A stretch of DNA of 43,299 nucleotides from Roseisalinus antarcticus (GTDB lineage Bacteria > Pseudomonadota > Alphaproteobacteria > Rhodobacterales > Rhodobacteraceae), in contig NZ_FWFZ01000028.1 of the NCBI RefSeq assembly GCF_900172355.1, positions 1-43,299 of the forward strand, given 5' to 3'. The position numbers and the translations under genes were made by a program. The notes under the pieces were generated by a model, which worked only from the letters and a program-made list of their open reading frames with translations, did no database searches and was not told where the DNA came from. Shown piece after piece: positions 1 to 8,626 of this stretch. Each line of letters starts with the position of its first letter. Position 1 is the first letter of the stretch.

Positions 1-27
1 CTTGTCGGCCGCGTCCTTCGATGTTCC

Positions 28-78
28 GGATTTCTGGTTCATCTTCGCTCCTTGATGGCTGCGATGATCCAGAAATCC
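28..78. repeat. Inverted repeat / stem-loop near left edge
   Basis: Bases 28-43 and 63-78 are reverse complements at 15 of 16 positions, separated by a 19-base loop. There is no T-run, so it is not a typical intrinsic terminator. It lies just upstream of the rhamnosidase fragment and could be a gene-end hairpin or an old element end. Confidence 0.6.
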
Positions 79-115
79 TCCGTTACGAAAACCTCAAATC
101 TGTCCCACAGGTGCT

Positions 116-297
116 GACGTCAGACACATCTGGTCGCGGCGCGGCAATTTCATCGAGGTTCCGACCGATTGTCCGCAGCGCGCCGAGCGTCTTGGCTGGA
201 CCGGCGATGCGCAGGTCTTCGCCGGCACCGCATGCTGGCTGGCCGACAGCGAAACGTCTTTGCGCAGTACCTGCGAGATGTGATGCATGACCAACGG
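116..297 (+). pseudogene. GH78 alpha-L-rhamnosidase fragment
   Basis: Translation of the second frame from about 128 gives a stretch with the GH78 signature RGNFIEVPTDCPQRAERLGW followed by TGDAQVF. After about 248 the continuation (NVFAQYLRDVMHDQRPD) is in the first frame, so at least one frameshift is present. Intact members of the family are several hundred to over 1000 residues; only about 55 remain. Intact enzymes release terminal L-rhamnose from glycosides, with a catalytic acid in the DxxxRxGWxGD-like region that is still recognisable here. The fragment runs directly into a sugar-binding protein sequence, so the join looks like a deletion endpoint. Its association with a sugar ABC transporter suggests a former rhamnoside-utilisation locus. 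Confidence 0.75.
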
Positions 298-1208
298 CCC
301 GACCGCACGATGCTGCCGATCACCGACATCGAGAACATCGACCTTTTGAACGAGGCGTATCTTTCCACCGTCACCGGCCGGAACGTTGAGATCTACGGCG
401 TTCCGATTGAGACCGCACAGGGGGGCGGCATCTATTGCCACAAACCCACGTACGAGGCGCTGGGGCTGGAAATTCCGCTTACGTGGGATGACTTCATGGC
501 CAACAACGCGCACATCGCCGCGGAAACGGATGTCGCGCCGATTGGGCAGACCTAGGCCGAGCCTTGGACGAGCCGGCTTTTCGTGCTCGCGGACTTCTAC
601 AACCTGCTTCATGAAGAGCCTCATTTCCCCGACGCGCACACCGCCAACGAGGCAAAATATGCCTCTACCCCGGCCGCTCTCAGGGAGGGGGGCGAACGCC
701 TGCAGGAAGCCTATGAGACGGGGCACTCTAGCGAAGACTTCGCAGCGGCGGATTACGCAGAAGGTCTTGCGATGGTCGCGAATGGCGATGTCGCACATTG
801 TCCGATGCTGACTTTCGCGGTGGGCTCTTTCAAGCCAAACCACCCTGACCAGATGGAAGATGTCGGCGTCTTCGATCAGCCCGGTGATGACCCGGATGCG
901 AACGGTCTGACCGTCTGGGTGCCGGGGGCGTTCTATGTGTCAGCGGACACCGAATACCCCGAGATCGTGCGCGATTTTCTGAACTTCGTGGCATCGCCGG
1001 CGGCGTGCGAGATCATGACCGAGACGCTGGGTGTCATGGGCCCCTATCTTGTCGAAGGCTGCGACTTGCCCGACGTCGTGCCGGACATGGTCGCCGACAT
1101 GTTGCCCTATTTCGAAGAAGCAGGCCGCACAGCGCCTGCGGTGGAGTTCCTCTCGCCGATCAAAGGTCCGGCATTGGAACAGCTGACCGTCGAAGTGGGG
1201 TCGCCCAA
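298..1208 (+). pseudogene. Sugar ABC transporter solute-binding protein, degraded
   Basis: The first-frame translation resembles family 1 extracellular solute-binding proteins of CUT1 sugar transporters: YGVPIETAQGGGIYCHKPTY, then LGLEIPLTWDDFMANN, and a C-terminal part with DFLNFVASPAACEIMTETLG. The N-terminus and signal peptide are missing; homology starts right after the rhamnosidase remnant. A TAG at 553-555 interrupts the frame between GQT and AEPWTSRLF, where the family continues without a break. At about 1203-1209 the sequence switches to the tail of a permease in another frame, so the end of this gene and most of the next were lost in one deletion. It cannot encode a working binding protein. 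Confidence 0.8.
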
Positions 1209-1340
1209 GGCTTCCTGCGCCCGGTCGTCTTCTTCCCGGTGCTGGTGTCCACAATCGGCGTCGGTATCCTGTTCTTGCCGGTCGCGCTTATCATCGCACC
1301 CTTGGCGCTGTGGTTTGACCGCAAGGCGCTTGACGTATGA
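1209..1340 (+). pseudogene. Sugar ABC permease (MalF-type), C-terminal remnant
   Basis: In the third frame the sequence GFLRPVVFFPVLVSTIGVGI and the following hydrophobic stretch, ending FDRKALDV and a stop, resembles the last transmembrane segment of a MalF-type inner-membrane permease. Intact permeases are about 290 residues; about 43 remain. Its stop codon overlaps the ATG of the next permease (ATGA), showing the original operon spacing is preserved on this side. The upstream part was removed together with the end of the binding-protein gene. Confidence 0.65.
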
Positions 1341-2161
1341 CCCGCCGCCAGCGTGTCACCGGGATCGTGTCGCTCGCCGTCGCGTCGGTGGTCTTCATCC
1401 TGCCGTTCCTCTTCATTTTCATCAACGCCGCCAAGACGCCCGCAGAGGCGAGCCAGCCCAGCTGTGCCATGCCCAATGAATGGCAACTTCGGCAGAACCT
1501 CGTCGACGTGGTGCAGGTCCGCGACGACGCGCTGCTGCTGGCTTACTTCAATTCCATCGTCATCACCGCGGGGGCCATGACGCTTCTGGTGATCCTTGCG
1601 GCGATGGTGGGTTACGTGCTGCAGCGCAGGCCCACGCCCTTCAGCAAGTTCGTGGAGTTCGTTGCGTTGGCAGGCTTGATGATCCTGCCCGCGGTGGTGC
1701 CGACGATCTGGGTTCTGCAGCAAGTGAACCTGTTCAAGACGATCCACGGCATGATTCTGATCCAGGTGGCCTACGGTCTATCATTCCGCATCCTGTTGTT
1801 CCGCGCCTTCATCTCGTTGATCCCGCGCGACCTGGACGAGGCGGCCATCGTCGACGGCGCAACGCCTGTGCAGGCCTTTTTCCGGGTGATCCTGCCGCTG
1901 CTCACGCCGTTGTCGCTGACAGTGATCGTCGTGCAGTCGATCACCATCTTCAACGACTGCACGCACCCGCTCCACTACCTGCCGGGGCCCGACAACATCA
2001 CCGTCCAGCTGACGCTGCACACCTTCCAGAGCCAGTTCACCTCTCAGCTGAACTTGCTCTTCATGAACATCCTGCTCATCACGATTCCGCCCTTGCTGGT
2101 GTTCGTCGTCTTCGATCGTCAGATCGTCGCGGGCATGACCTCCGGCGCCGTGAAAGGATAA
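1337..2161 (+). CDS. Carbohydrate ABC transporter permease (MalG-type)
   Basis: Inner-membrane permease of the CUT1 sugar transporter family, 274 residues, full length for the family. About six hydrophobic segments are visible, the first at residues 9-30. The cytoplasmic EAA loop that docks on the ATPase is present as DEAAIVDGATPVQAFFRVIL. The start ATG overlaps the stop of the preceding permease remnant. This is the only undamaged frame of its operon: the binding protein, partner permease and ATPase are all broken. It is therefore probably not functional unless it works with components encoded elsewhere. Family assignment is firm; the substrate is unknown, although the neighbouring GH78 fragment hints at rhamnose-containing sugars. 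Confidence 0.85.
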   Translation: MTRRQRVTGIVSLAVASVVFILPFLFIFINAAKTPAEASQPSCAMPNEWQLRQNLVDVVQVRDDALLLAYFNSIVITAGAMTLLVILAAMVGYVLQRRPTPFSKFVEFVALAGLMILPAVVPTIWVLQQVNLFKTIHGMILIQVAYGLSFRILLFRAFISLIPRDLDEAAIVDGATPVQAFFRVILPLLTPLSLTVIVVQSITIFNDCTHPLHYLPGPDNITVQLTLHTFQSQFTSQLNLLFMNILLITIPPLLVFVVFDRQIVAGMTSGAVKG

Positions 2162-2164
2162 TCC

Positions 2165-3135
2165 GTGGCACACGTGGCATTGAACGCGCTGCGCAAGAGC
2201 TTCGGCGCGATCGAAGTCATCAAGGGCGTCGATCTGAACATCGCGAACGGCGAATTCTGCGTCTTCGTCGGGCCCTCTGGCTGCGGGAAGTCCACGCTGC
2301 TGCGCATGATCTCGGGGCCGGAGGAGGTCACTTCCGGGTACGGTCGAGATCGGCGGTGCCGACGTCACCCACGCCGACCCCTCCAAGCGGGGCATCGCGA
2401 TGGTGTTCCAAAGCTTCGCGCTCTATCCCCACCTGACGGTGCGCAAAAACATGGGCTTCGGGCTCAGCCTCGCCCGAATGCCCAAGGCTCAGATCGCGGC
2501 CGAGGTCGACAAGGTAGCGGCGGTTCTGCAACTCGAACCGCTCCTGGATCGTAGACCCAAGGCGCTCTCGGGCGGGCAACGCCTGCGCGTTGCCATCGGG
2601 CGGGCCATCGAGCGCGATCCGGGCGTGTTCCTCTTCGATGAACCATTGTCAAACCTCGACGCCGCTTTGCGCAGCCAGATGCGGCTGCAGATCACGGACC
2701 TGCACGCGCGGCTGGGGGCCAATGTGATTTACGCGACCCACGACCAGGTCGAGGCGATGACCATGGCCGACAAGATCGTCGTGCTGAACGCCGGCCGGAT
2801 CGAACAGGTTGGCACGCCTATGGAGGTCTATGAGCGTCCGGCGACCCCCTTCGTGGCAGACTTCATTGGCTCGCCCAAGATGAACCTCTTTGAAGGCGAG
2901 GTGGTGCGAACGGTGGGCCGCGAGGTTTATGGCATTCGGCCAGAGCATCTGAATGTCTCCGACGATAGCGGCACCCGGGACGGCATCGTGCGTCACGTCG
3001 AACGGCTTGGCGCGGACACGATCCTGCTCGTAGACGTGGCCAGTCTTGGCGCGGTTCTCGCCCGGATAGATGGGCACCGCACCTACGCCCCGGGTGCGAC
3101 GGTTCATCGGACGCCGGACGCCGGACGCCGGACGC
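2165..3135 (+). pseudogene. Sugar ABC transporter ATP-binding protein (UgpC/MsmK-type), frameshifted
   Basis: The ATPase starts at GTG 2165 and shows Walker [11 protein letters not shown] one-base insertion near T2339 breaks the frame: GGG ACG GTC GAG is expected where GGG TAC GGT CGA is read. The continuation in the third frame carries the Q-loop ([11 protein letters not shown]), the signature LSGGQRLRV, Walker B ([12 protein letters not shown]) and the H-loop ([11 protein letters not shown]). The regulatory TOBE part appears shortened by about 20 residues before GIRPEHL, and the 3' end fades into a short tandem repeat and IS-like sequence. Intact family members are about 350-370 residues. 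It would have powered the CUT1 importer encoded just upstream. Confidence 0.85.
3108..3135. repeat. Four tandem copies of a 7-bp unit (CGGACGC)
   Basis: CGGACGC is repeated four times without mismatch at 3108-3114, 3115-3121, 3122-3128 and 3129-3135. A run of seven G follows at 3163-3169. The array sits at the decayed 3' end of the ATPase gene and is the kind of slippage-prone sequence expected in DNA no longer under selection. Confidence 0.9.
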
Positions 3136-3283
3136 GAGTTTCGTTATCGGGGCTAAACGACAGCGGGGGGGAAGTCGGCACATCAAGATGCAGTTCAACT
3201 GTTCATCAGCCATACTCGAGGTGGCGACCTGAGCCCCTGCTCTCCTCCGGCCATTCGGAGAAAACGCGGGTCGATATCCGGGG

Positions 3284-3409
3284 CTACGCCGCAGGCATTT
3301 CCAGCCGCTTCTGTGCCATGAACTCAACCGGCGGGATGTTCCCGAGGCCGGCGTGGGGGCGGTGGTGATTGTAGTTGTGCTGCCAGGCGCGGATCTGCTG
3401 GCGGGCCTC
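3284..3409 (-). mobile_element. IS3-family transposase (OrfB) C-terminal remnant
   Basis: The minus-strand translation ends with [20 protein letters not shown], then [10 protein letters not shown] and a stop. This matches the conserved end of the rve integrase core of IS3-family OrfB (typically W..DYN..RPHSALG..PPxEF). Only the last 41 residues remain; the DDE catalytic residues lie upstream in the family and are absent except possibly the final glutamate region. The frame is continuous with a serine recombinase remnant upstream, so this is a chimeric relic and not an active element. The IS end probably lies between about 3165 and 3283, but I cannot place the terminal inverted repeat with confidence. 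Confidence 0.75.
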
Positions 3410-3865
3410 GCCGAGCGGCACCTGCCGTGCAAACCAAAGCCCCTCACGGCTGAAGGCAACGATCTTGTGCCGGATCCGCTCCGCCGTCGCTTCACATTCG
3501 AATTGTGCCAGTGGGCGGCGCATGATCGGCGCCGGTTGCCCCAACTTGGTCGCAGTATTGAAAGACCCCGTAGCGCACACGAACGACGCCCCGGCCGCAT
3601 CCAGCACCACGACGATCTCCTCGAAGTGCGACCGCGACCGTGTCAGACGGTCGATCCTGCAGGCCACGATCCGGCCGCCCCTGGCATTGTCCACGAGCTG
3701 GCGGACGGCCCGCGATCGACCTGCCGGTCCGGCAGCATCACCCAGCCTTCGTGCTTCGGGAAGGCGGCGTAAGCCTCCCGCTGGTCGCCGAGTGAATTGT
3801 CCGCCTGCTCGAGTCCGTCCCCGAAGCTCTTGCCCGGGGTAGAGTGCACAGCCGGTCCTGGTTCT
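3410..3865 (-). pseudogene. Serine recombinase (resolvase/invertase) remnant
   Basis: Three minus-strand reading frames together cover the N-terminal catalytic region of a large serine recombinase. CALYPGQELRGRT near 3860 corresponds to the start motif normally reading CAIYTRKSS. SLGDQREAYAAFPKHEGW in a second frame corresponds to SLDAQREACAAYIxSQxHEGW. CRIDRLTRSRSHFEEIV followed by SFNTATKLGQ and AQFECEATAERIRHKI in a third frame are the typical dimer and helix-E motifs. The catalytic serine motif is destroyed and at least two frameshifts are present. It is joined in frame to an IS3 transposase tail after VPLG. It points to past integration of a phage or integrative element nearby. Confidence 0.75.
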
Positions 3866-4076
3866 CCCCCCCTGCCCCGTCGATGAGCCCGAAGAACCGC
3901 GGGCCCGACCGGTTCGTGCCGGTGATGTATGTGGATCGAGATGCAATATGACCCTCCATCCTAGGGTGATGGGCGTCACAAACAGACATACCTGTCAGCT
4001 CTGCTCGGCTTTGCTGCGCCAACCTGGTCTACGGATGCCTTTCGTGGCCGGAACAATTCCCTGGCAGGTCAGGTGG
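3866..4076. other. No gene seen
   Basis: Short stretch between the recombinase remnant and the oxidoreductase gene. No reading frame with recognisable motifs and no obvious promoter or repeat. Confidence 0.5.
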
Positions 4077-4730
4077 TCAGCCAGGGCCGGTGATGGCCGG
4101 GGCCTCCCGGATCAGCGTCGGGTCGATCAGCGCCGCAACCATGAACAGCGCGTCCGTGCGCCGCATAAGGTTGCGCACCAGCACCGGGTCGTGGGCATGG
4201 CGGGCGCGGACCGGCAGGCCCTCGCTCGGGCCTTCCTCGAGGTCCGAGCCGCGCACCAGGGTCCAGTCCCGCCCGGAGGCGAAGATCAGGTCCCCCGCGC
4301 GCACCTGATCATCCAGATCGACCAACCGCAGCGCCCTCAGGATCGGGGAGCCGAGGCGGACGATTGCGCGGATTTTCCAGCCAAAGCGGTCCTTGCCATC
4401 GCGGCTGACATGCCAGCCGCAGGAGAAGACGAGACGGGCTTTCGGTGGCGCGAGGTCGAGCGCCGCACGCGCGGTGCCCGAGGCATAGTCATGGACGCCC
4501 CAAGGCGCCAATACCACCAGCACGCCGTCGCAGCCCCGCATGGCCTTCTCGACCACCGCGCGGTCGTCGGTGCGACCGGGGAAAACGGCGATCCGGTCAC
4601 CGAACCGCTCCAGTTTGCGGACACTTTCGGGGCGGCAGACGCCGGTGACCTCGTAGCCTCGGGCGAGGGCGTGTTCGGTCATGTGTTGTCCGAGCTTGCC
4701 CGAGATGCCGACGATGCAGATAGGTTTCAT
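4077..4730 (-). CDS. NAD(P)H-binding oxidoreductase (NmrA/SDR-a5-like)
   Basis: A 217-residue cytoplasmic protein with a Rossmann nucleotide-binding motif at its N-terminus (CIVGISGKLGQHM, the GxxGxxG pattern). It resembles atypical short-chain dehydrogenases of the NAD(P)H-binding/NmrA group, which include sugar-nucleotide epimerase-like and redox-sensing proteins; the substrate cannot be read from the sequence. The ATG at 4728-4730 is preferred over upstream in-frame codons because AAGGAG lies at the right distance before it and the Rossmann fold starts immediately. It follows the DUF4386 gene by 23 bases on the same strand, so the two probably form an operon facing away from the LysR gene. 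A broken relative of this family lies at 6755-7516. Confidence 0.8.
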   Translation of the reverse strand: MKPICIVGISGKLGQHMTEHALARGYEVTGVCRPESVRKLERFGDRIAVFPGRTDDRAVVEKAMRGCDGVLVVLAPWGVHDYASGTARAALDLAPPKARLVFSCGWHVSRDGKDRFGWKIRAIVRLGSPILRALRLVDLDDQVRAGDLIFASGRDWTLVRGSDLEEGPSEGLPVRARHAHDPVLVRNLMRRTDALFMVAALIDPTLIREAPAITGPG

Positions 4731-4753
4731 GATGGGTCTCCTTGATCGAAAGG

Positions 4754-5476
4754 TCAGGCGGCGACGGCACGGGGCGAGGTCTCGCGCGGTCCGCGGAGCA
4801 GGAGCCAGAGGGCAAAGCCGACTTCGGAGGCCGTGACGACCAGCAGCAGCGCGATCTTCACCGCTTCCAGCAACGCGACATCGGGCAGGGCGAACATCTG
4901 TACGCTGTCCACCATGTAGCCGGCGCCGCCGACGATCAGCCCGAGGCCCAGCAGCCGTGGATAAAGGTCCGAGCGCAGCACGAGCGTGCCCAAGAGGACG
5001 AGGTGAAGGCAGAAGAAGACCTGCCAGATCCACACGCCCGCGTCGTGGACGTGCCGCATCAGGCCCGCAAGCTCGATCCGTTGCGCGGCGCTGAAGCTGT
5101 CCAGCGGCACCGTGCCATCCGCCAGCGCCATCGACGCGGCGTGGAAGAACAGCATCGCCGCCATGACCGCGACCATCATCAGACGGGCATAGGAGGCTGC
5201 CAGCGACAGCGTCGCGTTCACCGGGCGGAACATGAAGTAGAGCATGACCGAGACGAGCACTTCGGCGGTCATCATCGCGACGTCGCCGATGATCCCGGCA
5301 TGGAACAGCCCCCGCCGCCCGGCGATGTTGGCGAAGGTCGCGGCGGGGTCGCCCGGAACGTCGAGAAGGCCCGGGACGTAGAGGATCGCGAAACCGCCTG
5401 CGAAAGCGATGACGAGGTAAAGCGCACCGGTCATTCGGGCATAGGCGCGGCTGGTCGGGTCCTGGAAAGCGTGCAT
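4754..5476 (-). CDS. DUF4386 family membrane protein
   Basis: A 240-residue integral membrane protein with about six hydrophobic segments, opening MHAFQDPTSRAYARMTGALY, typical of the DUF4386 family (R-x-A-x-x-x-G-x-x-Y-L at the first helix). The family has no established biochemical function. A strong ribosome binding site (GGAGG) precedes the ATG at 5474-5476. It is the first gene of a probable two-gene operon with the downstream oxidoreductase. It is divergent from a LysR-type regulator whose candidate operator lies 76-95 bases upstream, so LysR control is likely. Confidence 0.8.
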   Translation of the reverse strand: MHAFQDPTSRAYARMTGALYLVIAFAGGFAILYVPGLLDVPGDPAATFANIAGRRGLFHAGIIGDVAMMTAEVLVSVMLYFMFRPVNATLSLAASYARLMMVAVMAAMLFFHAASMALADGTVPLDSFSAAQRIELAGLMRHVHDAGVWIWQVFFCLHLVLLGTLVLRSDLYPRLLGLGLIVGGAGYMVDSVQMFALPDVALLEAVKIALLLVVTASEVGFALWLLLRGPRETSPRAVAA

Positions 5477-5520
5477 GGGGGCCTCCTTTCGGGGTGAGGT
5501 TGCGTGTCGGCTTTCAATAG

Positions 5521-5540
5521 CCCTCTGCGTGAGCGCAGGG
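5521..5540. promoter_or_regulatory. Imperfect hairpin in divergent promoter region
   Basis: CCCTCTGCG and CGCAGGG form an inverted repeat with a small bulge around a four-base loop, between the DUF4386 and LysR genes. It may be a second operator or a 5' leader hairpin; nothing decides between these. Confidence 0.35.
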
Positions 5541-5552
5541 AATTGACCGACT

Positions 5553-5571
5553 TTGCGTAACTGATATGCAA
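5553..5571. promoter_or_regulatory. Candidate LysR-type operator (TTGC-N11-GCAA)
   Basis: A perfect dyad TTGC-N11-GCAA matches the T-N11-A form of LysR-type regulator binding boxes. It sits in the divergent region and overlaps the first possible ATG (5566) of the lysR gene itself, as expected for an autoregulatory site. Assignment is by pattern and position only. Confidence 0.6.
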
Positions 5572-6465
5572 ATGCGTATGGATTGGCGCAGCGTCACCTT
5601 CGACTGGAACCGGGCCCGGGCTTTCCTCGTGACTGCCGAGGAGGGCTCGCTGTCGGCTGCCGCGCGTGCGCTGAAACTCGCGCAGCCGACGCTCGGCCGA
5701 CAGGTCGAGGCGCTGGAAACCGAACTGGGCGTGGCCCTTTTCGAACGGTCCGGCCGGGGCCTCCGCCTGACGCCCGCGGGCCATGACCTGCTCGAACATG
5801 CCCGGATCATGGGTGAGGGCGCCCGCGCCCTTTCGCTGGCCGCCTGGGGCCAGACCGAGGCGCTGGAGGGCGAGGTGGCGATCTCGGCCTCGGACGCCTA
5901 CGCGAGCTACCTTCTGCCACCGATCCTCGGCCGGCTGCACCGGGCCGAGCCGCGCATCCGTATCGAGGTTGTCGTGGCCAATGACCTGTCCGACCTGTCG
6001 CGCCGCGAGGCCGACATCGCGCTGCGCAACGTGCGGCCCTCGGAGGCCGACCTGATCGGCCGCCGGATGCGGGATGCGCAGGCGCGGCTCTACGCGGCGC
6101 CGGATTATCTCGACCGGCTCGGCCGGCCCCGGACGGCGGCAGATTTCGGCGCGGCGGAGTTCATCGAGATCGACGCCACCGGCAGCCTCATGGGCCTTCT
6201 GAACGGTCAGGGCTTCGACCTCGGGGAGGACAACTTCCCCTACCGCTGCCGGAGCTTCACCGTGATGTGGGAGATGGTGCGCACTGGACTGGGCATCGGC
6301 ATCCTCGACGACCGCATCGGTGACGCGGACCCGTGCGTCGAACGGGCGGTGCCGGATTTTGATCCCATCGCGTTTCCGGTCTGGATCGTCGCCCACCGCG
6401 ACATCGCCCGCTCGAGACGCATGCGGGTCGTGTTCGACGCCCTGGTCGAGGGCTTCGGTGGCTGA
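5566..6465 (+). CDS. LysR family transcriptional regulator
   Basis: A DNA-binding regulator of 299 residues, the usual LysR size. The winged helix-turn-helix is at about residues 15-75 (EEGSLSAAARALKLAQPTLG, then VEALETELGVALFERSGRG); the rest is a periplasmic-binding-protein-like effector domain. Three in-frame ATGs occur at 5566, 5572 and 5578 and none has a good ribosome binding site; 5578 is attractive because the operator-like dyad ends at 5571. It is divergent from the DUF4386-oxidoreductase pair and probably controls it. The effector is unknown. Confidence 0.9.
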   Translation: MQMRMDWRSVTFDWNRARAFLVTAEEGSLSAAARALKLAQPTLGRQVEALETELGVALFERSGRGLRLTPAGHDLLEHARIMGEGARALSLAAWGQTEALEGEVAISASDAYASYLLPPILGRLHRAEPRIRIEVVVANDLSDLSRREADIALRNVRPSEADLIGRRMRDAQARLYAAPDYLDRLGRPRTAADFGAAEFIEIDATGSLMGLLNGQGFDLGEDNFPYRCRSFTVMWEMVRTGLGIGILDDRIGDADPCVERAVPDFDPIAFPVWIVAHRDIARSRRMRVVFDALVEGFGG

Positions 6466-6754
6466 GGTCCATCGGTCCGGCGACCCGTGCCGCCGGGTCG
6501 CGAAGCCGTCTTCCGAGGTGGCCGGGATCTGCCGGAACCGCGCCTCGGTCACCGCAAACCGATGATCTCCACGCGCTTTGCGGGCCTGAAACCGCGCGGG
6601 GCACTCTGCCTCAGCAACGTCGAGCACGTGCAAGGCATGAGTGGATCCGTCCGCATAGCATGTGCAGGGGTCGGGTGCGAGGACGCCACGGATGTCTCCC
6701 GGTCAGCGGCGCCTTGGGATCAGGAAACCGGCGGCGAGGCCGAGAAACAGCGTC
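6466..6754. other. No intact gene; tail of eroded region
   Basis: No reading frame here has a recognisable product. The right part follows the point where the broken NmrA-like gene loses similarity. In another minus-strand frame a short hydrophobic stretch (FTTLFLGLAAGFL) is seen around 6705-6745, possibly a remnant of a membrane segment. Confidence 0.4.
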
Positions 6755-7516
6755 GTGAAGACCGAGCGCCCGCTGGACGACGTCGGAAGGATGCGCATTG
6801 CGCCCGTCGAGCGTCGCGTGCGCGATGGCGGTGAACACGTCGGCCACGAACGCCCCGCCCGCCTGCGCGGCGTTGACTTGGAAGTCTTCAAAGCCGATCG
6901 GGATGTGCCGGATCTCGTGCCCGGTGGCCTGGCTCGGCGCCACCGCCATCTCGGCGAATGTCATGAGCCTCGGGCCCGTCACCTCGTAGAGCCGTCCCAC
7001 GTGCCGCACGTCCGGCAGCGCCGCGACGGCCACATCTGCGATGTCGTCGATGTCGATGATCGGCTCGGGGGTATCTCCGCCGGGCATGGGTAGCACCCCG
7101 GTGGGCACAGGGGCACGCAGCTATCCTTCGGAGACGTCCTGCGCGACCCAGGCGGCCCGCGCGATGGTGAAATCGACGCCCGCATTGCGCACCACCTCTT
7201 CGCCCAGCCGCGCGTGATGTTCCCCGCGGCCGGGTAGCAGGACAAGATGTTCGACCCCCAGGTTCTTCGCCGTCTCGCAGAGCGATTCGAGCTTGTCGAC
7301 GGCCCCGGGGGAGGCGAGGTCCGGGAAATAGGTGACATGGGCCGCTTGTGCGCCAAACAGGGCCGGCGCCCAGGTCTGGGGTGCTTCCCAGTCGAACGGG
7401 ACAGTGGAATGGCGCGATCCGCGACGGACCGGAACGCCGCTGGCCTCCGGCCGGGCGGCGACGCGGCGGCCGGTCTTGCTGGTGCCGCCCGTGGCCGGAA
7501 TGGGTCTGATGGACAT
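6755..7516 (-). pseudogene. NmrA-like NAD(P)-binding oxidoreductase, broken by an in-frame stop
   Basis: From the ATG at 7514-7516, preceded by AGGAG, the protein reads MSIRPIPATGGTSKTGRRVA, a slightly eroded GxTGxxG nucleotide-binding motif, and continues through GVEHLVLLPGRGEHHARLG. A TAG at 7121-7123 stops it after 131 codons. The same frame continues directly into LPMPGGDTPEPIIDIDDIAD and YEVTGPRLMTFAEMA, typical of the C-terminal half of this family (about 280 residues). A CAG-to-TAG change is the simplest explanation. Similarity ends near 6760, where the expected final residues are replaced by unrelated sequence. It lies beside a broken AraC regulator, and both seem to be decaying together. 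Confidence 0.8.
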
Positions 7517-7621
7517 GGGGTTTCTCCTGTGCTTCGGGTTGATGGCCAGGAAATACGCGCAGTCTCCGCGTCCGATATTGATCGGCGCCGCCAGTCCTTT
7601 GACCGTGGCGGCCAAAGCCCC

Positions 7622-8626
7622 TCAGCGGGGCGGCCGCTCCTTGCGGCAGCTCACCGGTGTCACGCCCATCCACCGCTTGAATGCCCGGGTGAAGGCACTT
7701 TGCTCGGAAAACCCTGTCAGGAAGGCGATCTCGGCAAGAATTGTGCGTCGTCACGCAGCAGACCCTCGGCCAGGTTGCGTCGGGTCTCGTCGGTCAGGGT
7801 TTGGAAGGACACGCCGTGTTCGGCAAGGCGGCGGTGAAACGACCCGACGCCGAGGCCCGGCTGCCCGGCGGTATGCGCCTTCTTCGGCGCACCCTTGCTG
7901 AGGGTCTGCGCGATGGCGCCCCTGGCCGCCGCGACCCGCGAGGCCCCCTCGCGGAAGTCACCAAGCTCTTCGTCGAGTTGCGACAGCGGATGACGGGAAA
8001 TGCCCTCGTCCACGAGGATATTCGGCTGCGACAGGACCACGCAATGGAACAGGATCGCGTCAAGCTCCGCCACCCCGGCGGACAGCACACCCGAACCAGC
8101 CTTCATGCGATGTGGAGGCGTTCGGCGCGGCCTGCCGAACCCTCGCGTTCAGAGGTCTCACGGGCGCGGGATTGACCTGCCGGGCGCACGCGACCGTGGC
8201 GACCAGTGTCGTCTCGTTCGGCAGCCGCCTGCCGAGGCGCCGTTCGCCAGGCCTGTGAAGGACGTTGAGCATGCCACGCGGATCGGGCCGGAGTTGGTAG
8301 CGCACGACGCTGGTCCAGAGCCGGGCCTGGTGTTCGGCCCGGGCCATCGATCCGCGCAAGTCTGGCACCGCCTTCAAGGCCGGGCCCAACGCGCCCCATT
8401 CGTCACAGCGCTTCGACGCACCGACACGCACCGGGAGGTCGGTTGCGTCAACTTCGCCGGCCAACCGCTCCAGCATTGCGTAGTGTGCCCCGCTCCGGAA
8501 CATGACCTTTGAATCCCGGGGCGCGTCCGCTTCAATCCCGACCGTTGCCAGCAGCCCGGTCGCCTCGGCGCCTTCTATGGCAGCGGCGACCATCTTCCGC
8601 GAAAAAGGGGAGGTTACGTAGCCCAT
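7622..8626 (-). pseudogene. AraC family transcriptional regulator, frameshifted
   Basis: The N-terminal arabinose-binding-like half reads from MGYVTSPFSRKMVAAAIEGA (ATG at 8626) through LPVRVGASKRCDEWGALGPA. Near 8070 the frame changes, continuing as ELDAILFHCVVLSQPNILVD and RRLAEHGVSFQTLTDETRRN. Near 7740 it changes again, giving LAEIAFLTGFSEQSAFTRAF and KRWMGVTPVSCR, the second helix-turn-helix of AraC proteins, ending at a TGA (7622-7624). With two frameshifts it is not expressed as one protein. It is 105 bases upstream of the broken oxidoreductase on the same strand and probably once regulated it. Confidence 0.8.
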
